Source: Chloroflexota bacterium
GTDB lineage: Bacteria; Chloroflexota; Dormibacteria; CF-121
Reading direction: 5' to 3'
DNA: 15,356 bases
NCBI GenBank assembly: GCA_005882525.1
Contig: VBGO01000212.1
Location: forward strand, 1 to 15,356
A model generated the notes under the pieces. The model ran no database searches. It had not been told where the DNA came from and saw only the letters and a program-made list of their open reading frames with translations. The stretch's first letter is position 1, and each line of letters starts with the position of its first letter. A program made the position numbers and the translations under genes. Positions 6,145 to 13,331 of this stretch are shown here, piece after piece.

Positions 6145-7317
6145 CTACCGCGAGACGCGGAAGCTGAAGTCGAACGCCTTGACCGACTGGGTCAGCTGGC
6201 TGACCGAGATGTAGTCGACGCCGGCAAGGGCGTAGGCGCGGGCGTTGTCGAGGCCGACCTTGCCGGTCACCTCCACCTTGGCCCGGCCCTGGACCTGCCC
6301 GATCGCCTGTCGGACCTGGCCGGGCGGGAAGTTCTCGAGCAGCAAGACGTTGACTTTGGCCGTCAATGCCTGGTCGAGCTCCTGCATGTTCGTGACCGTG
6401 AGCTCGATGCGCTTGCCGGAATGGGCTTTGCGCAGCTGGCGGACGATGTTCGGCACCCCCTCACTCAGCGCCAGGTGCGATTCGGTGACAACCAGCCGGT
6501 CGGACAGCCCTTTGTGCAGGCTGACCCCGCCGCCCACTTCGACGGCGTACTTCTCCAGGAAACGGAGGCCCGGGGTCGTCCGGCGGGTGTCGAGAATGCG
6601 CGTTTTGGTCCCCTTGACCGCGTTCGCGAACTTGGCGGTCTGGGTGGCAATGCCGGATAGGTGTTGCAGGAAGTTGAGGGCGGTCCGCTCAGCCCGCAAA
6701 ACACTGACCGCCGGCCCGGAAATGCGGGCCACAAGCTGGCCACCGGCCAGCGCCATGCCGTCGGTCGCGCGCGGCTCGAACGTGATGTTCTTATCGACCA
6801 GCTCGAAGACCCTTTTGAAGATCGGCAGGCCCGCCAGCACCCCTTCCTCGTTGGCGATCAGCTTCCCGCGGGCCTTGACCTTGCCGGGGAAGAGCGACTC
6901 GGTGGTCAGGTCGCCGTCGCCGACGTCCTCGGCGAGTGCTTCCTTGATCAACTTGTCGACCGCGCTCATCGGGAAGCGCATGGTGATCACGGGAGGCGCC
7001 GCGGGCCGCGGCTGGGGGGTGGGCGGCTGGGGAACGGGCGCGGGACGCGGCGGCATCCCGGGTGGCCGGCCGGCGGTCCGCCACGGGGACCCGAGCCCGA
7101 GGATGGTCGGGCGGGGGAACGGCATGATCGGGACCCCGGGAGCCAGCGGTGGCTGGGCCGGCACCGGCTGAGGGGTTGGTTGGGCCGTCACCGCCGGCTG
7201 GGTCGCCAGCTGGCCGCGGGGGGCGGCAGGCTTGGCTGCCGGCCGGGGGGCCGGGGTCGCTTTCCGGGCCGCGGTCGGCGCCTTAGCGGCGGGCGAAGCC
7301 GCCTTCGGGCGTGTCAC
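6145..7317 (-). CDS. nadC: NadC-family (quinolinate phosphoribosyltransferase-like) protein with altered active site and long N-terminal tail
   Basis: 390 residues. Residues 1 to about 112 are low-complexity Ala/Pro/Lys/Arg-rich; from MRFPMSAVDKLI (113 on) the protein aligns along the full type II phosphoribosyltransferase fold. Family landmarks include LAEDVGDGDLTTE (128-140), RAERTALNFLQHLSGIAT (208-225), DTRRTTPGLRFLEKYAV (243-259), VGGGV (261-265) and GVDYISVSQLTQS (366-378). NadC converts quinolinate and PRPP to nicotinate mononucleotide. Compared with my memory of the Mycobacterium enzyme, ligand residues are replaced: RKT to RRT, NHR to SLH (266-268), the Lys of IKDNH to Thr, the Glu of EVEV to Thr, LLDN to LLEN, SSGG to VTGK and LTHS to LTQS. 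The Glu-Arg of AERT is kept. A changed substrate or loss of activity is plausible. GTG (7317-7315) is the first standard start after panC, with no Shine-Dalgarno; the frame stays open upstream to CTG overlapping the panC stop (CTGA, 7389). It is the last gene of the pan operon. Confidence 0.8.
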   Translation of the reverse strand: MTRPKAASPAAKAPTAARKATPAPRPAAKPAAPRGQLATQPAVTAQPTPQPVPAQPPLAPGVPIMPFPRPTILGLGSPWRTAGRPPGMPPRPAPVPQPPTPQPRPAAPPVITMRFPMSAVDKLIKEALAEDVGDGDLTTESLFPGKVKARGKLIANEEGVLAGLPIFKRVFELVDKNITFEPRATDGMALAGGQLVARISGPAVSVLRAERTALNFLQHLSGIATQTAKFANAVKGTKTRILDTRRTTPGLRFLEKYAVEVGGGVSLHKGLSDRLVVTESHLALSEGVPNIVRQLRKAHSGKRIELTVTNMQELDQALTAKVNVLLLENFPPGQVRQAIGQVQGRAKVEVTGKVGLDNARAYALAGVDYISVSQLTQSVKAFDFSFRVSR

Positions 7318-7385
7318 TTTAGCGGGCTTTGGCTTGACCTTTGAAGTTGTTGTGTGCCCCTTCGACTTCGAGCGCCGGTCTGAAC

Positions 7386-8213
7386 TCAGGGGCGCTCCGC
7401 TCCCAACACGACGTTGTCGATCAATCTGATTGATCCAAGTTTAACAGCGACCACCAAAACGCTGCCCGGAATGGCGCGTTCAGGGCGGCGCAGAGTGGTC
7501 TCGTCGACCACCGAGACGTAATCGAGGGTCAGCCCGTGCGCCGCGGCCAGCCGCTCCCTGGCCAGACCTTCCAACCGGGCCGGCTCCGTTTCACCCGCGG
7601 TGAAGGCCCCCGCGACCTGCGTCAGCGCCTGATGGATCACCGGGGCCGTCTGTCGCTGGGTCGGGTTGAGGTAGACGTTCCGCGAGCTGATCGCCAGGCC
7701 ATCCGCTTCCCGAACGGTTGGCACCGCCACGATCCGGACCGGCAGGGCAAAGTCGCGGACCATCTGCCGGACCAGGACCACCTGCTGAAAGTCCTTCTGG
7801 CCGAAGTAGGCGCGTTTTGGCTGGGTCAAACTGAAGAGCTTGAGTACCACCGTGAGGACCCCGGCAAAGTGACCCGGACGGCTCCTCCCTTCGAGGACGT
7901 CGCCGAGCGGTCCGGGGTCGAGCCGGGTCTTGAACGCCGGCGGATAGATCTGGTCGACCGAGGGGTGAAAGATGGCGTCAACGCCGAGCGCGTCGAGCCG
8001 GTTTCGGTCCTGGTCGAAGGGCCGGGGATATTTGTCGAAGTCTTCGTTGGGGCCGAACTGGGCCGGGTTGACGAAGATGCTGACGATGACGCGCCGATTC
8101 TCGCGGCGCGCGCGGGCGACCAGGCTGTCGTGGCCCGCATGCAGCGCGCCCATGGTCGGCACCACGCCGATATCGTCCCCGGCGTGCCGCCAGGCGATCG
8201 CCTGCTCCTGCAT
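7386..8213 (-). CDS. panC: Pantothenate synthetase
   Basis: 275 residues. PanC condenses pantoate and beta-alanine using ATP via a pantoyl-adenylate, in the cytoplasm. Motifs seen: PTMGALHAGH (19-28), the HIGH-like nucleotide-binding motif with His25 and His28; FVNPAQFGPNEDFDKYPR (47-64); LEGRSRPGHFAGV (107-119); FGQKDFQQ (137-144); and ISSRN (175-179), the KMSKS-like loop. Length is near the family norm, slightly short at the N-terminus. ATG at 8213 is the only standard start, 28 nt after the panB stop and without a clear Shine-Dalgarno. The frame is open further upstream and encodes SRLYESAIP just before this Met. That resembles the first strand of other PanC proteins, so initiation at a rare codon (for example CTG at 8267) is possible. 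Confidence 0.95.
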   Translation of the reverse strand: MQEQAIAWRHAGDDIGVVPTMGALHAGHDSLVARARRENRRVIVSIFVNPAQFGPNEDFDKYPRPFDQDRNRLDALGVDAIFHPSVDQIYPPAFKTRLDPGPLGDVLEGRSRPGHFAGVLTVVLKLFSLTQPKRAYFGQKDFQQVVLVRQMVRDFALPVRIVAVPTVREADGLAISSRNVYLNPTQRQTAPVIHQALTQVAGAFTAGETEPARLEGLARERLAAAHGLTLDYVSVVDETTLRRPERAIPGSVLVVAVKLGSIRLIDNVVLGAERP

Positions 8214-8241
8214 CGGGATCGCCGACTCGTAAAGCCGGGAC

Positions 8242-9045
8242 TTAGCGGGCGGAGTACTCGTGCTCAGGGGTGGGGAAGGCGCCGCTGCGCACGTCCTGAT
8301 CGAATTGGCGGGCGGCGGCTTCGATCGCCTCTCCGAGTTTGGCGTACTGGCGGACGAACTTCGCGACGTGGTCCGGGTTCAGCCCGAGGACGTCCTGGAT
8401 GACGAGCACCTGGGCGTCGCAATGCGGCCCAGCGCCGATGCCGATGGTGGGAACGGTGAGCGACTGCGTGACGCGCTGCCCGAGTGCGCTGGGAATGCCC
8501 TCCAGCACGACAGCAAAGGCGCCCGCCTCTTCCAGGGCTTTGGCGTCATCGACGATCTGCTCGGCGGCCTCGTCGCTGCGGCCCTGGACGCGGTAGCCGC
8601 CGAACTGGTTGACGAACGTCGGGGTGAGGCCGAGGTGTCCCATGACCGGGATGCCCATGGCCGTGAGCAACCTCGTGTAGTCGATCACGCGCCCGCCCCC
8701 TTCCATCTTGACCGCCTGCACGCGGGCCTCCTGGAGGAAGCGGCCGGCGTTGCGGATCGCGTCCTCCGCCGAGGCATGGTAGGCCATGAAGGGCATGTCA
8801 CCGATGACGAGGGCGTTGGGCGCGCCGCGAACCACCGCGCCGGCGTGGCGAATCATGTCGTCCATCGTCACGCTCAGGGTGTCGGGGTAACCGAGCATCG
8901 TCATGCCCAGGCTGTCGCCGACCAGCAATACCGGGATTCCCGCCTGGTCGAGCCAGCGTGCGGTCGTGTAGTCGTAGGCCGTCAGCATGGTGAACTTCTT
9001 GCCTTCGGTCTTCCACTTGCGCAGGTCGCGGACGTTTACCGTCAT
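8242..9045 (-). CDS. panB: 3-methyl-2-oxobutanoate hydroxymethyltransferase (ketopantoate hydroxymethyltransferase)
   Basis: 267 residues, the usual PanB length. It transfers a hydroxymethyl group from methylene-tetrahydrofolate to 2-oxoisovalerate, giving ketopantoate, the first step to pantothenate. Visible motifs of the TIM-barrel enzyme: TAYDYTTA (22-29); GDSLGMTMLGYPDTL (43-57) with the metal and substrate residues Asp44 and Ser45; GDMPF (82-86) with the second metal ligand Asp83; KMEGG (113-117); GHLGLTPT (136-143); and LEGIP (181-185) with the catalytic Glu182. ATG at 9045 overlaps the stop of the upstream DUF2520 gene (ATGA, 4-bp overlap) and has a strong AAGGAGG 8 nt upstream, inside that gene's last codons. 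This indicates translational coupling. Confidence 0.96.
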   Translation of the reverse strand: MTVNVRDLRKWKTEGKKFTMLTAYDYTTARWLDQAGIPVLLVGDSLGMTMLGYPDTLSVTMDDMIRHAGAVVRGAPNALVIGDMPFMAYHASAEDAIRNAGRFLQEARVQAVKMEGGGRVIDYTRLLTAMGIPVMGHLGLTPTFVNQFGGYRVQGRSDEAAEQIVDDAKALEEAGAFAVVLEGIPSALGQRVTQSLTVPTIGIGAGPHCDAQVLVIQDVLGLNPDHVAKFVRQYAKLGEAIEAAARQFDQDVRSGAFPTPEHEYSAR

Positions 9046-9872
9046 GCCGCCGCCTCCTTGTTTGACGTGAGGTGCTTGGTTCGATCGGCGAGGAGCTGGT
9101 AGAGCCGCTGCAACTCCGGATCCTTCTTCAGCGCCTCGAGATGACGCTCGATGGTGCCCTCGTCGCCGCGTGAGGCCGGCCCGGTGATCGCCTCAGCCGG
9201 CGCGAGGTCGCGGAGGTTGTTGACGGCGCCGGCGAGCAGGGCCGTCATCCCCGGACCCGCCGTCTTGCCGTCGAGTCCGGCCGCGGTGCCGAGCGCGATC
9301 GCCTCGGCCAGCAGCGTGATCGGGTAATTCGCGGCGAAGACGGCGGCCGCGTGGTAGAGGGCGCGGTCGACGCCAGCTAGGTCGAACGGGTGGCCGTGAA
9401 GGTCGCCGGCCAGCTGCATCAGCTGGTCGCGCAGGAGGGCGTCGGCGTCGATGCCGAAGTAGGTGCCGGCGACATTGCCGACCGCCTCCGGCCCACGCCG
9501 GAAGGTCTGCAGCGGGTGGAAGACGCCGGTCCGCAGGCTGGCCTGGGCCAGGGGTCGCAGCGCCGCGCGGTCCTGGGCTCCACTCAGGTGGACGGCGCTT
9601 TTTTCGGCTGCGGAACACAGGGACTCGACCATATCGGTCGCCAACGAAACGATGACGTCGTCCGGAACAGCCAGGATCGTCAGGTCGGCCAGGTCGATCG
9701 TCGTCGCCGGGTTCTGGCAGGCCTTGGCCCCCAGTTCGGCAGCCAGGTTGCGGACGTTGTCCGGGTTTCGGCCACCGATGGCGGCGATGGTGTACCCGGC
9801 GGTGTGAAGGGCGCGCCCGAGCGCCGAGCCGGCACGGCCGGGTCCGATGATGGCGATCGTCGGTTTCTGCAT
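9042..9872 (-). CDS. Rossmann-like and DUF2520 domain protein; candidate ketopantoate reductase
   Basis: 276 residues from ATG 9872. The N-terminal half is a Rossmann NAD(P)-binding domain beginning TIAIIGPGRAGSALG (GxGxxG at 10-15), followed by ILAVPDD (about 66-72) and VHLSGAQ (about 94-100). The middle GVFHPLQTF (116-124) and the C-terminal helical half, with YHAAAVFAANYP (173-184) and GPASRGDEGTIERHL (231-245), are hallmarks of the DUF2520 family, related in layout to ketopantoate reductase and 6-phosphogluconate dehydrogenase. It is the first gene of a DUF2520-panB-panC-nadC-like operon and overlaps panB by 4 bp. No panE is visible in the window. From fold and position I infer it may reduce ketopantoate to pantoate. 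I recall that an alternative reductase, PanG, was described in Francisella and Enterococcus, but cannot confirm here that it is the same family. A TTG at 9902 is an alternative start adding 10 residues; ATG fits the domain better. Confidence 0.85.
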   Translation of the reverse strand: MQKPTIAIIGPGRAGSALGRALHTAGYTIAAIGGRNPDNVRNLAAELGAKACQNPATTIDLADLTILAVPDDVIVSLATDMVESLCSAAEKSAVHLSGAQDRAALRPLAQASLRTGVFHPLQTFRRGPEAVGNVAGTYFGIDADALLRDQLMQLAGDLHGHPFDLAGVDRALYHAAAVFAANYPITLLAEAIALGTAAGLDGKTAGPGMTALLAGAVNNLRDLAPAEAITGPASRGDEGTIERHLEALKKDPELQRLYQLLADRTKHLTSNKEAAA

Positions 9873-9914
9873 GGTTCCGTCTCGGTCTTTTTGGAGATCC
9901 AAGCGGTCGCTTCT

Positions 9915-9922
9915 ATCTTATA
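9915..9922 (-). promoter_or_regulatory. Putative -10 region of the DUF2520-panBC-nadC operon
   Basis: On the minus strand the AT-rich stretch TATAAGAT (9922-9915) contains TATAAG (5 of 6 to TATAAT) in otherwise GC-rich sequence. No convincing -35 is found. Expected transcription start is near 9910, about 38 nt before the ATG at 9872. Confidence 0.4.
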
Positions 9923-9965
9923 ACGGGATCTTGCCTCGAACCTAACTCGGCTGCTGCTGCCGGGC

Positions 9966-9997
9966 GAGCCGCGGCGCGCGGCCGGTAGGCGCGGCTC
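9966..9997. repeat. GC-rich inverted repeat in the ftsH-pan intergenic gap
   Basis: Arms GAGCCGCG (9966-9973) and CGCGGCTC (9990-9997) are a perfect 8-bp inverted repeat with a 16-nt loop. There is no adjacent T-run on either strand, so it is not a standard terminator. A second small one, GGCGT-TT-ACGCC, is at 10046-10057. Otherwise the gap between ftsH and the pan operon (9923-10143) shows no supportable gene, RNA or other signal. Confidence 0.3.
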
Positions 9998-10143
9998 CAC
10001 GAATATGCCGCGTGCCCGGGACCGGATCTGAGCCGAAACGGCAGAGGCGTTTACGCCGGCCGACGTGGAACGGAGTTGGTCTTAGCTGGCCCGCCCGTCG
10101 AGCAGGCCGAAGGGTGCGCCGACCGCAGCCACGCGCCGCGGCA

Positions 10144-12072
10144 CTACGCGGGCGTCGGCTCCAGGCGACCGGGCGGGATCTCTGGCCCGCGGTCGTCGGC
10201 CTTCGGCTGCGCCTGCGGCGGGCGCGGCGTCTCGGCCTTGGGCCGCTCGGGAACCGGCGGCACCTTACCGTCGGGCGAGTTGATGACGGCGTCCATCTGC
10301 CAGCCCTCGATCGTCTCCTCGTTCTTCAGGTACTCCGCGAGCTGGACCAGCTTGTCGCGGCGCTCGGTCAGGATCTTCTTGGCACGCTGATAGCCGGCAT
10401 CGACGAGGCGGTGCACTTCCTGGTCGATCTCGCCGGCGACCTCCTCGCTGTAATTCCGCTGCTCGCCGAGGTCGCGGCCGAGGAAGACGAGCTCTTCCTT
10501 GTGGCCGAAGGTCAACGGGCCGAGCTTCTCGGACATGCCCCATTCGGTGACCATGCGGCGCGCCAGCTTGGTGGCCTTGCCGATGTCGTCTGAGGCGCCC
10601 GAAGTGATGTCGCCGAAGATCAGCTCCTCCGCGACGCGTCCGCCGAGGATCACGGCCATGTCATCGTTGAGCTCGCTGCGGGAGACCAGGTAGCGGTCCT
10701 CCGTCGGCAGCTGCATGGTCCAGCCCAGCGCCATGCCGCGCGAGATGATCGAGACCTTGTGTACCGGGTCCGCGTTCGGCAGCGACTTGGCGACCAGGGC
10801 GTGGCCGATCTCGTGATAGGCGATCACGTTCTTCTCTCGCTCGGTGATCATCCGCGACTTCCGCTCGGGGCCGGCGATGACGCGCGCGATCGCTTCCTCG
10901 AGCTCGAGCTGGCCGATCGCCTTTTTGTTGTTGCGGGCGGCGAGGATGGCGGCCTCATTAATAAGGTTGCTCAAGTCGGCGCCAGAAAAACCCGGCGTCT
11001 GGCGGGCGAGAACTTCGAGATCGACCTGGCCGTCGAAGGGCTTGTTGCGCGCGTGGACTTCGAGAATCGCCCGGCGGCCACGAATGTCGGGGCGATCCAG
11101 CGTGACGTGGCGATCGAACCGGCCGGGGCGCAGCAGCGCCGGGTCGAGGACGTCCGGGCGGTTGGTGGCCGCGATCACGATGACGTGGGTGTTCGTCTCG
11201 AACCCGTCCATCTCGACCAGCAGCTGGTTGAGGGTCTGCTCTCGCTCGTCGTGGCCACCACCGAGGCCGGCGCCGCGCTGGCGGCCGACGGCGTCGATCT
11301 CGTCGACGAACACGATGCAGGGGGAGTTCTTCTTGGCCTGGTCGAAGAGGTCGCGCACCCGGGATGCGCCAACGCCGACGAACATCTCGACGAACTCGGA
11401 GCCCGAGATGCTGAAGAAGGGCACGCCCGCCTCCCCGGCAACCGCCTTGGAGAGCAGCGTCTTCCCGGTGCCGGGCGGTCCAACCATCAGCACGCCCTTT
11501 GGAATCCGGGCGCCCAGCGCCGTGAATTTCTCCGGGAATTTCAGGAACTCGACAATTTCGGTCAGCTCCTGCTTGGCCTCTTCCACGCCGGCGACGTCGT
11601 TGAAGGTGACGGCCGGCTTGTCACCGGCCAGCAGCCGGGCGCGGCTGCGACCGAAGGAGATTGCCTGGTTGTTGCCACTCTGGGTCTGACGGAGCATGTA
11701 CCACATGAATCCGCCGATGACGAGGAAGAGGATGACGTTCGGCAGGATGACCGAGAGCAGCAGGTTGGACGAGCTCGGCTGCTCGGTACTGAAGGGGACG
11801 TTGTCCTCGAGCAGCTTGGTCTCGATCTGATAGGTGTCGCGGAAGGTCGTCTTGTAATTGTTACCGTTGGTGTCGGTCCAATCGACCTCGGTGCCGTTGC
11901 CCTTGATCGTCGCCTGCTTGATGTCGTGGTCGTCCGCCGCCTTGATCAGCTCGGAGGTCGTCTTATCCGTGGGCGCGGCGATCGTGTTGAAGCTCTTGTA
12001 GCTTGCCCAGATGATGGCCAGCAAACCTGCGAGCAGGATGAAGTAAAAGATGTTGCGGTTTCGGCCTCTCAT
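10144..12072 (-). CDS. ftsH: ATP-dependent zinc metalloprotease FtsH
   Basis: 642 residues from ATG 12072. FtsH is a membrane-anchored AAA+ hexamer that extracts and degrades membrane and regulatory proteins. Layout: short basic N-terminus; TM1 about 8-25; an external domain of about 75 residues; TM2 about 103-126; then the AAA module. Walker A is GPPGTGKT (198-205), Walker B IVFVDEID (253-260), and the second region of homology has RPGRFDR with arginine fingers at about 318 and 321. The M41 protease domain follows, with HEIGH (420-424) and the third zinc ligand Asp in SGASDD (about 496). HEIGH replaces the usual HEAGH; both histidines and Glu421 are kept. The C-terminus (about 600-642) is Pro/Lys-rich. 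GTG at 12078 is an alternative start with GGTGG 9 nt upstream. ATG 12072 fits the promoter at 12082-12087 better, giving a nearly leaderless message. tilS ends 57 bp upstream of the GTG. Confidence 0.96.
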   Translation of the reverse strand: MRGRNRNIFYFILLAGLLAIIWASYKSFNTIAAPTDKTTSELIKAADDHDIKQATIKGNGTEVDWTDTNGNNYKTTFRDTYQIETKLLEDNVPFSTEQPSSSNLLLSVILPNVILFLVIGGFMWYMLRQTQSGNNQAISFGRSRARLLAGDKPAVTFNDVAGVEEAKQELTEIVEFLKFPEKFTALGARIPKGVLMVGPPGTGKTLLSKAVAGEAGVPFFSISGSEFVEMFVGVGASRVRDLFDQAKKNSPCIVFVDEIDAVGRQRGAGLGGGHDEREQTLNQLLVEMDGFETNTHVIVIAATNRPDVLDPALLRPGRFDRHVTLDRPDIRGRRAILEVHARNKPFDGQVDLEVLARQTPGFSGADLSNLINEAAILAARNNKKAIGQLELEEAIARVIAGPERKSRMITEREKNVIAYHEIGHALVAKSLPNADPVHKVSIISRGMALGWTMQLPTEDRYLVSRSELNDDMAVILGGRVAEELIFGDITSGASDDIGKATKLARRMVTEWGMSEKLGPLTFGHKEELVFLGRDLGEQRNYSEEVAGEIDQEVHRLVDAGYQRAKKILTERRDKLVQLAEYLKNEETIEGWQMDAVINSPDGKVPPVPERPKAETPRPPQAQPKADDRGPEIPPGRLEPTPA

Positions 12073-12081
12073 GGCCACGCT

Positions 12082-12110
12082 ATCTTACCACCGGATTTTT
12101 AAGAATCCTG
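12082..12110 (-). promoter_or_regulatory. Putative ftsH promoter overlapped by a palindrome
   Basis: On the minus strand TAAGAT (12087-12082) is a -10-like element placed to start transcription near 12075, just ahead of the ATG at 12072. The spacer and -35 position are occupied by a near-perfect 16-bp palindrome, GGATTTTTAAGAATCC (12093-12108, one mismatched pair), in AT-rich sequence that stands out from its surroundings. A palindrome at this site is the classic location of a repressor operator. It could instead be a small hairpin at the end of the tilS transcript. Confidence 0.4.
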
Positions 12111-12135
12111 TTAGCCAACACGAAGTAGAACGAGT

Positions 12136-13326
12136 TCAGACGCCGTCTATTTCGAGATGAAGCTGGTGGCGTGTCGCGGGGGTGACGCGCTTGCTGTCGG
12201 CGACCGTCACGCCGGGGATCCAGACGATTTCTTCCTGGTCGCAAACGAGCGGCAGCGCGTCACGGCGATGTCGCGGAACATGGGCGTCGACCAGGATGTC
12301 CTGGAGGCGTTTTGCCTGCTTGAGCCCGAGTGGGCGCATTCGGTCGCCTGGCTTGCGGCGGGCGACGACCAGCGGCAGCTGGACGAGGTCGGCATCGATA
12401 TGCCCGACCTGGTCGCGGGCCCTGAAACTCGCCGGATCGCAGCTGCAGGTTTTGACGGTCAGCCGTGCCGGTGGAGCGGTCGGCGCGGTGGCGGCCGGCG
12501 GCTCCCCGCGTCGGAGCGCTTCGACCTCGAGGAAGCCGGCGTCGGGAACGAGGCCGCGGACGACCCGGCGTTGCAGCGCCGGGGGCAAACGGGCAAACGC
12601 GGCCCGGTCGTGGATAACGGTGTCGGGGAGGCCGGCAATCTGCGCATCGAGAAAGCGGTCTTCTTCACTGAGGATGTCGGCGGTGCGGGCGAGCAACTCG
12701 CGCGCGGCGGGGTCGAAGGCGTCGATCGCGGGCAGCAGCTGCTGCCGGAGGCGATTGCGAGTGAATCGCGGCTCATCGTTGCTCGGATCGCGCCGGGGTG
12801 TGAGGTGGAGTCGAGTCAGATAGGCTTCGATGTCTTTTCGAGACACGTCCAGGAGCGGCCGGGCGAGGTCGGCGTCGCGCCGTCGCATCGCACCCAGCCC
12901 TCGCGAGCCGCTGCCGCGAAGCAGATGGAGCAGCAGCGTCTCGACCTGATCGTCCTGGGTGTGGCCAAGCGCAATGGCCGTGCTCGTCGTTTCGGACGCG
13001 GTTTGTCGCAAGAACGCGTAGCGGGCGGTGCGGGCGGCGGCTTCGGTGTGTGGCGTGTCGTCCGCCGCGCGGGCGGTACGGAAGTCATAGCCCCACATCG
13101 CGGCCGTCGCCGCCACGAAATCGCGGTCGTCCCGACTGTCGGCGCGCCAGCCGTGGTCGAAATGGGCGACGGTGAGATGTAGTGGGACGGCCGGAAGGAT
13201 CTCCCGCAGAACCGAGAGCAGGGCGAGCGAGTCGGGACCACCCGAGACCGCGACGACGACGCGCTCGCCCGGCTCGAAGATGTGATGGAGGCTGATGGCG
13301 ATGGCGACCCGGTTGGGGAGCATCAT
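12136..13326 (-). CDS. tilS: tRNA(Ile)-lysidine synthase
   Basis: 396 residues from ATG 13326. TilS converts C34 of tRNA-Ile(CAU) to lysidine so that it reads AUA, using ATP and lysine. Motifs: the PP-loop SGGPDS (28-33) that binds ATP pyrophosphate; VAHFDHGWR (53-61); EAAARTARYAFL (95-106); LGHTQDDQVETLLLHLLRGSG (120-140); DPSNDEPRFTRNRLR (180-194); and a C-terminal TilS_C segment with RRKPGDRMRPLG (323-334). Two tandem ATGs (13326 and 13323) are the only sensible starts. A longer frame from 13389 would translate the tRNA-Met gene and is rejected. The first ATG begins 5 nt after the tRNA-Met discriminator base, and there is no Shine-Dalgarno. The tilS message is therefore probably released by tRNA 3' processing. 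ftsH follows downstream on the same strand. Confidence 0.93.
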   Translation of the reverse strand: MMLPNRVAIAISLHHIFEPGERVVVAVSGGPDSLALLSVLREILPAVPLHLTVAHFDHGWRADSRDDRDFVAATAAMWGYDFRTARAADDTPHTEAAARTARYAFLRQTASETTSTAIALGHTQDDQVETLLLHLLRGSGSRGLGAMRRRDADLARPLLDVSRKDIEAYLTRLHLTPRRDPSNDEPRFTRNRLRQQLLPAIDAFDPAARELLARTADILSEEDRFLDAQIAGLPDTVIHDRAAFARLPPALQRRVVRGLVPDAGFLEVEALRRGEPPAATAPTAPPARLTVKTCSCDPASFRARDQVGHIDADLVQLPLVVARRKPGDRMRPLGLKQAKRLQDILVDAHVPRHRRDALPLVCDQEEIVWIPGVTVADSKRVTPATRHQLHLEIDGV

Positions 13327-13331
13327 GGGAA

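Noticed and set aside
9930..9955. Possible tRNA T-arm (GGTTCGAGGC on the minus strand)
   Set aside because: The flanking bases cannot form the 5-bp T-stem and no acceptor, D or anticodon arms are found around it.
10012..10593. Plus-strand open frame across the ftsH 3' end and the downstream gap
   Set aside because: Low-complexity Arg/Leu/Gly composition typical of an antisense frame; no start signal or domain seen.
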